DNA of 64,000 bases. Source: Hexactinellida sp. DTS-2022 (Eukaryota; Porifera; Hexactinellida). Positions 57,361-64,000 of this stretch are shown here, piece by piece (the stretch's first letter is position 1; each line of letters opens with the position of its first letter). The stretch lies in assembly GCA_028753945.1 (NCBI GenBank), contig JAPNXP010000002.1, positions 310,001 through 374,000 on the forward strand. Direction: 5' to 3'. The notes under the pieces are model-generated. The model saw only the letters and a list, made by a program, of their open reading frames with translations, did not search any database and was not told where the DNA came from. Position numbers and translations under genes: made by a program.

Positions 57361-57514
57361 ATAAAGCAATACATTGTTAATTACCCATAAAATAAAAATA
57401 ATAAATATATCTGTTATCTATTCAAGCAAAAATTACTAGTCACAACTCAATAAACAATAATATAAACAAAGTAAATATCAAATGATGGAAAATAAACACT
57501 AATATACGATATTT

Positions 57515-57976
57515 TTACTGTAATTTCACTTTTATTTTTATACAAACAACATTTTTATTTGAGTTGGCATCATACAATACGGAAACTACTGTAAGACTCC
57601 ATGATGGGTAATTTGACATAATTTCAACTTGCATTTTGAATATTTGTAATTCATTCGCTTTTACCGGACATTCCATATTGTATTTTCCGTTGCACACATT
57701 TGCCTTTAGAAATGGAATTTTTATGTAACTTTTCTTTCCAAAAACGTTTAATTTTAGATCATCAACATCAATATTTGATTTAAACCAAACTGTGATATTT
57801 GCTGTTGTGTTTTTATATAGAGCACATGGGGTAGAAGTACAATTGTCCAATTTAACTTTCAAAACATTCCCTGTACAATTAGTGGGGCAATTCGTGAATA
57901 TTCCACTTTCAATAAGTGGCGTAGGGTGACACAATCCAGCCACAATTAATATAATAAATACACTTGTTATAATCAT
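57515..57976 (-). CDS. NPC2: NPC2-like ML-domain lipid-binding protein
   Basis: Secreted or lysosomal sterol carrier of the NPC2/MD-2-related lipid-recognition family. 153 residues, single exon: signal peptide of about 18 residues, then an ML beta-sandwich. Family features are CTSTPCALYKNTTANITVWF (NPC2: SPCPTQPCQL followed by a beta strand), the VCNGKYNMECPVK hairpin and a final CIKIKVKL strand. The disulfide cysteines fall at the expected spacings. Two or more N-glycosylation sequons. With the prosaposin-like gene about 30 kb away it forms part of the lysosomal lipid set, though nothing shows co-regulation. Confidence 0.85.
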   Translation of the reverse strand: MIITSVFIILIVAGLCHPTPLIESGIFTNCPTNCTGNVLKVKLDNCTSTPCALYKNTTANITVWFKSNIDVDDLKLNVFGKKSYIKIPFLKANVCNGKYNMECPVKANELQIFKMQVEIMSNYPSWSLTVVSVLYDANSNKNVVCIKIKVKLQ

Positions 57977-59177
57977 TTTATTATTTCTTAACTCTTAATT
58001 TAAAACTTTATAAATATAGTGTAGTTAGCCTATACTATAGCAAGCAATATGTTATGGCACAAATGACGAATCCCACGGTATTGTTAACAGGCTTCAATTC
58101 GCGATATAAAGCCTATACTGTTAGTGTTATAAGTTGTTGTTTATGGGGAAATAATTGTTGTTATCAACAGCTGGATTTGTATATATTATAGGAAATAATT
58201 TATGTTAGTAATTGCTTAGTAAACAAATTATTTGTTGATTTTATTATACGAATATTTCTATGATTTATTGCAATTATTAACAGCTGATCTATAGACAAAT
58301 ATCGAATGTCTTAACGACGTCTTAGGCTAAATTGGAAGTGTTATTTTATGTTACATTCAAGATAAAACTGTCTGTAATGGAAATAACGCTATAACGGTAT
58401 TAAATGTCCGCTAAAAGTAAATGAAGAAAACACTGCAAGTTATGATCCGTAGATATTATCCTTCTGTCATTGGAAAATTGGTCCCGAAAAAATTGATCCG
58501 GGGGATCAATATTCAATGGAAAACTGGTCCTAGGACCATTTTTCCATTGAATATTGGTCTTGGTGTAAACGCGTTTTGGGACGCCCAGAGTTTAGGGGCC
58601 ACGTCCCTAAATTGCTAGCGTTTTGGGGCCCCTGGGCTTTAAACCACTAGCGATATAGGGACGTGGCCCCTAAACGCTGGGCGTCCCAAAAGCGCGGTTA
58701 CACCGGATCAATTTTTCGGGCACAATTCTTCAGTGACGGGCTTATTCATAAAATTTTTGGTCCCAATATGGCGAAGACTATTCTACTTTTCTAGTAAATA
58801 CGGTAACTAAATAAACACAAACCTCAGAGGGACCAATTTTCCACAGAAGGACCAATTTTCCAAGGGGACCAAAATTTCCGTGACACTTCTATGAAATTCG
58901 AAGTGGAAATACTACACTTAAGAAATGGAAATGGGTCAAACGAAGTGTTTTGTATCTCAGTTGGTTTGGAAATAGAATAATTTATGTATTTAGTATTTAT
59001 AAATATTGTCCCGAGCTTATTCACATTTCCCAAATTATTCTTTATTATTTGTTACAACATAATTCTATAAATTACCCAAATTATAATGAATTATTATTGT
59101 ATTAATAGACCATGGATGTAATTGTAAAAGATAAGTTTAAAACATGAAAAGTAAGTTTTGTATTATTAATTTGATAA
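57977..59177. other. Intergenic with a foldback element
   Basis: No gene recognised. The centre holds the GC-richer nested palindrome at 58463-58740; the remainder is AT-rich flank of palindrome 4. Confidence 0.6.
58463..58740. mobile_element. Foldback element with a palindrome inserted in one arm
   Basis: Outer ends CTGTCATTGGAAAATTGGTC and the complement of CACAATTCTTCAGTGACGG, then inner arms GGGACGCCCAGAGTTTAGGG / CCCTAAACGCTGGGCGTCCC. The left arm is interrupted at about 58503-58561 by a separate palindrome centred on GGTCCTAGGACC. Much richer in G and C than its surroundings. Confidence 0.75.
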
Positions 59178-59188
59178 CAAAACAATAA

Positions 59189-60424
59189 TTATTGACAAGA
59201 AAATATTTGTAGTCTGTAGTTAATATTCCTAGACACAATAATTAATTTCATGTTTTCAGTTAGAACTATTCCTCTAGGGTAATGAAACATTCCTACTTCA
59301 TGTCCTGGTTCCCCTATAGTGTGGAGGTGTGTCCCTTCTTTCGAGAATATTCTAACTTGTGCATTCCTCCAATCACTGATCAACAAATTCTGTTTTCTGT
59401 CCAAACAGAAGAATTCAGCTATTCCTATCTGCATTTCTATACCCCGTGTGATTAGGGAGCGTATCTTCTCTCCTGCGTGAGAGAACACGAGTATGCAGGG
59501 AGAGTATTCACAGAGCACGTACACCTCATCTGGTGTCAGTTTAACTTCACGCGGTTGTTTCATTGTTTGGTGCGTTATGGATCTTTGGAAGTGTAGGGAG
59601 TCATCTAGGACTTGGATTCTGTGGTTGTCAGAATCCGCTACGAACACATCTCCGTTGGTAGAGACGGAGAGTCCCATAGGGTCATTGAACTGTCCCACAC
59701 CAGATCCCTCACTCCCTAGTCTAGCGACGAGACGCATGTCAGCCTCTATTTTGAATCGGAACACAGCGTGTACTCCTTTGTCCGTCACGTACAGGTTGTC
59801 TCGATGGATCGCTATACCGTATGGCGCTATCATGTCTTGGTTTGTGAAAGTGTTTAGGAATTCGCCTGTCTCCGAGAAGATTGAGACTCTAAAGGAACAT
59901 GACCCTTCTGCGACATAAATTAGATTTGTGTTCTCATCGATAGCGACACCAAGAGGATACCAGAGCTCTCCAGGAGCAAATCCTTCCTTCCCGACAGCTA
60001 CAATCGGTCTCATTTCTTGGTATCGGGGTACAACGGACACCTCCTCCTCGACTACCTCTCCCACACCTGCGATCACCTGCTCCAGGTGTCCACAGGTGCC
60101 TCGGAACACCACGCGTGTCTCGGGCTGGGGTACCCTCACCTCTGCTAGCGCTTGTTCTAGTTCCGCTAGGATTCGCTCCTGGGTCTCTCTCAGTTCGTTC
60201 ATTTGGAAGAGACGCTCGGTTTCGGTTTTGAGTGCGATCAGTTCTTCTTCTTTTCGCGCGCGGGTTATGGGCCTATCGGCTATTTGGTCGCGTGTGTCGC
60301 GGTATGTGGTTAGGAGTGCCACTCGTCGCTGCTGGACACACATAATTATGCGGTCGAACAGTTGGTGTATTTCCAACTCGACAGGGTCTACGGGGTGTAT
60401 CGGGTCAGGGAATCGAACTGCCAT
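59189..60424 (-). CDS. NHL-repeat (TRIM-like) protein, left copy
   Basis: 411-residue intronless protein. The N-terminal part (about 1-105) is helical with a coiled coil (ARKEEELIALKTETERL, ELRETQERILAELEQAL). No RING, B-box or zinc ligands are visible, so it is not a ubiquitin ligase by itself. Residues about 138-411 form about six NHL blades, for example PYGIAIHRDNLYVTD and NDPMGLSVSTNGDVFVADSDNHRIQVL, making a beta-propeller of the TRIM2/3/71 type that binds protein or RNA. It differs from the right copy at about 50 residues plus two single-residue indels, concentrated in propeller loops, while silent differences number fewer than ten. Function unknown; recognition protein inferred. Confidence 0.82.
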   Translation of the reverse strand: MAVRFPDPIHPVDPVELEIHQLFDRIIMCVQQRRVALLTTYRDTRDQIADRPITRARKEEELIALKTETERLFQMNELRETQERILAELEQALAEVRVPQPETRVVFRGTCGHLEQVIAGVGEVVEEEVSVVPRYQEMRPIVAVGKEGFAPGELWYPLGVAIDENTNLIYVAEGSCSFRVSIFSETGEFLNTFTNQDMIAPYGIAIHRDNLYVTDKGVHAVFRFKIEADMRLVARLGSEGSGVGQFNDPMGLSVSTNGDVFVADSDNHRIQVLDDSLHFQRSITHQTMKQPREVKLTPDEVYVLCEYSPCILVFSHAGEKIRSLITRGIEMQIGIAEFFCLDRKQNLLISDWRNAQVRIFSKEGTHLHTIGEPGHEVGMFHYPRGIVLTENMKLIIVSRNINYRLQIFSCQ

Positions 60425-60512
60425 TTTGTTATTATTTGCTAGTTAGCTAGTTAGTGCTATCGAAAGGAAAGTAGTTTGTTAGTAGAATGCTATAGAGAAT
60501 GTGTCTCGTATC

Positions 60513-60522
60513 TTATAGCAGA
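60513..60522 (-). promoter_or_regulatory. TATA-like motif of the left NHL gene
   Basis: Minus-strand CTATAAGATA about 90 bp before the ATG, identical in the right arm. Confidence 0.4.
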
Positions 60523-61324
60523 GCTAGGTGGTGGAACTGAGTGGAATGTGGCATCTGTTTGTGTGCCGCCTCTTCTGATGCACATGGTGACTCCATCCAG
60601 TCAGGAATGTAGTGAAAGGAAATACTTTCATTTGTGAGTAATCTCACACCTCTCCTGGTTCCTGGAGAGACAGCTCTGCTAGGATATCAGATAGCTCAAA
60701 TGGAATGTGGCACAACCCAGTGCAAAGTACAAAATTACTTTCTTAGCTTAGAATCAAATTTCTTGCAATTCTTACAGAAAATGGATAGTTCCAATAATAA
60801 TAATCTTATGAATAATTGATTGTTCTATTCCTTCTAGAATATAGTTTTCAGGGGCCACAGTTAAACACTTTTAATTAACACTCAAATATGCCACTAATTC
60901 ATACTGTTAGAAATGTATCGTGTAGAGCCACAAAATGTGACACACAGCATATAAACACAAGTCTGTTTGTATTATTATTTGACTATTCTAAAAGAAGTTT
61001 AATTATTAGAAGAAATCGGATATTTTTAGAAAAATGATATCCTCTGATACTATTTCACCTTTGTTACGCTTCTAGGTCAATGGAATTTCAATGGAATTTA
61101 GAACAATGAGAAGATTAACAATGAATTGTCTATAGACCAGCTGTTAATAACAGCAATAAATCAGATAAATACTCTAATTAGAGTATAATAAACAAATATA
61201 ATTTGTTTACAAAGCAATTACTATCATATATTATTTCCTGTAATATTAACAAATTCAGCTTTTGTTAACAACTTTTAATAAAAACAATATTTGACTTTAT
61301 ATCCCGAATCTTCTTATTCTAAAC

Positions 61325-61809
61325 CAGGGTTGCCAATCCAATCCAATCGAGAAGATTTTCGATTGCCGATTGCTGCATTTTTCATCGATTGGATTATCGG
61401 TTGGATTGCTGCATTTTTCATCGATTGGATTGTCGATTGGATTGGTTCGATTTTTATCGATTGGATTGCAATCGATGAATTTCCATCGATTTTTTTCGAT
61501 TGTTTGTTTTTTCAATTTCTAAATAATGCCAAAATTAAAAATGATCAATTGCTCGTCAATTAAACCCAATAATATATGTTTTAAGTTTGAACATATGATG
61601 AAACATAACTCTTTTTGATATAATACTGAGGAGTAAACGATCGAAAAAAATCGGAGAAACAATCCAAAAAATCGATCATATTTTGGATTGTCGATTGCGA
61701 TTGGATTGTCATCCGAATAATCGATTGTCGAAATTTGGATTGCCGATTGTCCAAATTTGGCTCGATTGGATTGGATTGTCGATTGGATTGGATTGGATTG
61801 GCAACCCTG
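61325..61809. mobile_element. hAT-like MITE with perfect target duplication in the palindrome 4 spacer
   Basis: 485 bp bounded by CAGGGTTGCCAATCC and GGATTGGCAACCCTG and flanked by the identical 8-mer TTCTAAAC (61317-61324 and 61810-61817). The interior is made of GATTGGATT-type subrepeats on both sides. Confidence 0.92.
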
Positions 61810-62393
61810 TTCTAAACTCCATTTAAATTCCATTGACCTAGAAGCGTAACTAAGGTGAAATAGTATCAGAGGATATCACTTTTCTAAAAATATCCGATTT
61901 CTTCTAATAATTAAACTTCTTTAGAAGAGTCAAATAATAATACAAACAGACTTGTGTTTATATGTTGTGTGTCACATTTTGATGGCTCTATACGACACAT
62001 TTCTAACAGTGTAAATTAGTGGCATATTTGTAAGTGTTAAAGTGTTTAACTGTGGCCCCTGAAAACTATATTCTAGAAGAAATAGAACTATCAATTATTC
62101 ATAAGAATATTATAATTATTGGAACTATCCAATTTATGTAAGAATTGCAAGAAATTTGATTCTAAGCTAAGAAAGTATTTTAGTACTTTGCACTGGGTTG
62201 TGCCACATTCCATTTGGGCTATCTGGTATCCTAGCAGAGCTGTCTCTGCAGGAACCAGGAGAGGTGTGAGATTACTCACAAATGAAAGTATTTCCTTTCA
62301 CTACATTCCTGACTGGATGGAGTCACCATGTGCATCAGAAGAGGCGGCACACAAACAGATGCCACATTCCACTCAGTTCCACCACCTAGCTCT

Positions 62394-62403
62394 GCTATAA
62401 GAT
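62394..62403 (+). promoter_or_regulatory. TATA-like motif of the right NHL gene
   Basis: CTATAAGATA about 90 bp before the ATG at 62489; mirror of the motif at 60513-60522. Confidence 0.4.
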
Positions 62404-62488
62404 ACGAGACACATTCTCTACAGCATTCTACTAACAAATTACTTTCCTTTCCATAGCACTAACTAGCTAACTAGCAAATAATAACAAA

Positions 62489-63724
62489 ATGGCAGTTCGA
62501 TTCCCTGACCCGATACACCCCGTAGACCCTGTCGAGTTGGAAATAAACCAACTGTTCGACCGAATAATTATGTGTGTCCAGCAGCGACGAGTGGCACTCC
62601 TAACCACATACCGCGACACACGCGACCAAATAGCCGCTAGGCCCATAGAGCGCGCGCGAAAAGAAGAAGAACTGATCGGACTGAAAACCGAAACCGAGGC
62701 TCGTCTCCAAATGAACGAACTGAGAGAGACCCAGGAGCGAATCCTAGCGGAACTAGAACAAGCGCTAACAGAGGTGAGGGTACCCCAGCCCGAGACACGC
62801 GTGGTGTTCCGAGGCACCTGTGGACACCTGGAGCAGGTGATCGCAGGTGTGGGAGAGGTAGTCGAGGAGGAGGTGCCCGTTGTACCCCGATATGAACAAA
62901 TGAGACCGATTGTAGCTGTCGGGAAGAAAGGAAAAGCTCCTGGAGAGCTCTTGAGTCCTTTTGGTGTCGCTATCGATGAAAACACGAATCTAATTTATGT
63001 CGCAGAATTCGGTTCTTGTAGAGTCTCAATCTTCTCGGAGACAGGCGAATTCCTAGATACTTTCACAAACCAAGCCATGAGAGGGCCATTCGGTATAGCG
63101 ATCCATCGAGACAACCTGTACGTGACGGACACAGGAGTACACGCTGTGTTCCGATTCAAAATAGAGGCTGACATGCGTCTCGTCGCTAGCCTAGGGAGTG
63201 AGGGATCTGGTGTGGGACAGTTCAATGACCCTATGGGACTCTCCGTCTCTACCAACGGAGATGTGTTCGTAGCGGATTATAATAACCACAGAATCCAAGT
63301 CCTAGATGACTCCCTACACTTCCAAAGATCCATAACGCACCAAACAATGAAATCCCCGCGTGACGTTAAACTGACACCAGATGAGGTGTACGTGCTCTGT
63401 GAATACTCTCCCTGCATACTCGTGTTCTCTCACGCAGGAGAGAAGATACGCTCCCTAATCACACGGGGTACAGGAATGCAGATAGGAAGAGCTCACTTCT
63501 TCTGTTTGGACAGAAAACAGAATTTGCTGATCAGTGATTGGGGGAATGATCGAGTTAGAATATTCTCGAAAGAAGGGACACACCTCCACTTTATAGGGGC
63601 TCGAGGACAAAAAGTAAGAACGCTTCATAACCCTGAGGGAATAGTTCTAACTGAAAACATGAAATTAATTATGGTGTCCCAGAATAATAACTGGGCCAGA
63701 CTACAATTATTTTCTTGTCAATAA
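62489..63724 (+). CDS. NHL-repeat (TRIM-like) protein, right copy
   Basis: Inverted paralogue of 59189-60424: same 411-residue length, intronless, coiled coil then about six NHL blades (residues about 138-411), no RING or B-box. Identical scaffold strands alternate with changed loops. Examples, right against left: KSPRDV/KQPREV, ADYNNH/ADSDNH, GRAHFF/GIAEFF, WGNDRV/WRNAQV and GARGQKVRTLHNPEG/GEPGHEVGMFHYPRG. Transcribed away from its partner. The open frame with so many replacement changes argues against a pseudogene. Homology with the partner ends about 10 bp after the stop codon. Confidence 0.82.
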   Translation: MAVRFPDPIHPVDPVELEINQLFDRIIMCVQQRRVALLTTYRDTRDQIAARPIERARKEEELIGLKTETEARLQMNELRETQERILAELEQALTEVRVPQPETRVVFRGTCGHLEQVIAGVGEVVEEEVPVVPRYEQMRPIVAVGKKGKAPGELLSPFGVAIDENTNLIYVAEFGSCRVSIFSETGEFLDTFTNQAMRGPFGIAIHRDNLYVTDTGVHAVFRFKIEADMRLVASLGSEGSGVGQFNDPMGLSVSTNGDVFVADYNNHRIQVLDDSLHFQRSITHQTMKSPRDVKLTPDEVYVLCEYSPCILVFSHAGEKIRSLITRGTGMQIGRAHFFCLDRKQNLLISDWGNDRVRIFSKEGTHLHFIGARGQKVRTLHNPEGIVLTENMKLIMVSQNNNWARLQLFSCQ

Positions 63725-63733
63725 TTATTGTTA

Positions 63734-64000
63734 CTGTCCACTGAACAGAGTTTAATTAACTAAGAACCCAAAATTTCAGGACAGGTGTCTCATGGGTTAC
63801 AGATGTGCACCTGGGGTCACGATTTTTTACTACATTTTTTTGGACACATTTTTGCACCTGTTTAATATTAGAAAAAGAACAATAAATAGTGCACAAATAT
63901 TTAATTTATATGCATTCGATAGAGAATTAAATTCTACACCTTTTCACAGTGCACGAATTTTTAAATTGAGTTTCGTTTGTGCCACAATTGAGTTGCAAGT
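63734..64000. other. 3' flank, nothing recognised
   Basis: Sequence beyond the right arm of palindrome 4; contains short repeated words (GGACACATTTTTGCACCTG) but no gene or element. Confidence 0.5.

Larger units (their letters stand above)
59178..63733. repeat. Palindrome 4: inverted NHL gene pair
   Basis: Left arm about 59178-61104 and right arm about 61811-63733, about 1.9 kb each, include both NHL genes, their promoters and about 680 bp of upstream sequence. Non-coding portions differ by only about 2% in the 230 bp next to the start codons. The spacer (61105-61810) is about 220 bp of original sequence plus a 485-bp hAT-like insertion. Confidence 0.95.

Noticed and set aside
59189..60424. 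NHL proteins considered as full TRIM ubiquitin ligases
   Set aside because: No RING or B-box cysteine/histidine pattern is present, the protein starts directly before the coiled coil, and no upstream exon with these motifs is seen.
60634..60819. 61-codon frame present in both arms of palindrome 4 (also 62091-62279)
   Set aside because: It is shared simply because the arms are duplicated; it opens with GTG, not ATG, overlaps the promoter region, and its 7-8 differences include an indel.

Overview
This is a eukaryotic, almost certainly metazoan, nuclear window. Genes are intron-bearing with GT-AG junctions, use the standard code and sit in AT-rich DNA. They belong to animal-typical families: OGFR, LRRC58, CLASP, Derlin-1, prosaposin, a NIK/Tpl2-like MAP3K, PI4KA, LRRC23, a tetraspanin, NPC2 and TRIM-like NHL proteins. 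The compact mix of short introns, many DNA-transposon MITEs and a soluble NHL-protein pair would suit an early-branching animal such as a sponge. That lineage guess is weak and comes from recall, not from a search.

Layout. 0.8-5 kb: OGFR-like gene (minus), LRRC58 and ribosomal protein S25. 5.4-17.0 kb: a 17-exon CLASP gene whose reconstructed exons keep one frame throughout; its introns are full of MITEs and AAAC/GTT microsatellites. 18.6 kb: Derlin-1. 21.3-38.3 kb: an accessory block of small intronless Maf-like bZIP genes. Three occur as divergent pairs in inverted repeats (palindromes) and one is single. A prosaposin gene, with a small membrane-protein gene inside its intron, and two tandem-repeat arrays lie among them. 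38.3-42.4 kb: a repeat-filled gene desert. 42.4-46.5 kb: an 8-exon MAP3K-like kinase. 47.8-55.8 kb: PI4KA and LRRC23 in tandem on the minus strand. 56.3-58.0 kb: tetraspanin, tRNA-Gln(CTG) and NPC2. 59.2-63.7 kb: a fourth palindrome, with arms of about 1.9 kb, carrying two divergent NHL-repeat genes.

How genes relate. Housekeeping genes cover microtubule dynamics (CLASP), ER-associated degradation (Derlin-1), phosphoinositide supply (PI4KA), translation (RPS25), ciliary radial spokes (LRRC23) and lysosomal lipid handling (prosaposin, NPC2). The unusual part is the palindromic accessory set. All four inverted pairs are intronless, face away from each other and carry paired core promoters. In the bZIP set the zipper register is kept, but the hallmark Arg of the DNA-binding basic region is replaced in every member. 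In the NHL pair, non-coding arm sequence is nearly identical, while the proteins differ at about 50 of 411 residues, mostly in propeller loops and almost all by replacement changes. That pattern suggests diversifying selection on a recognition surface.

Repeats. At least seven MITE families end in TACAGT...ACTGTA-type termini with TA at the edge (pogo/Tigger-like). Several hAT-like MITEs have 8-bp target duplications. No transposase gene is present.
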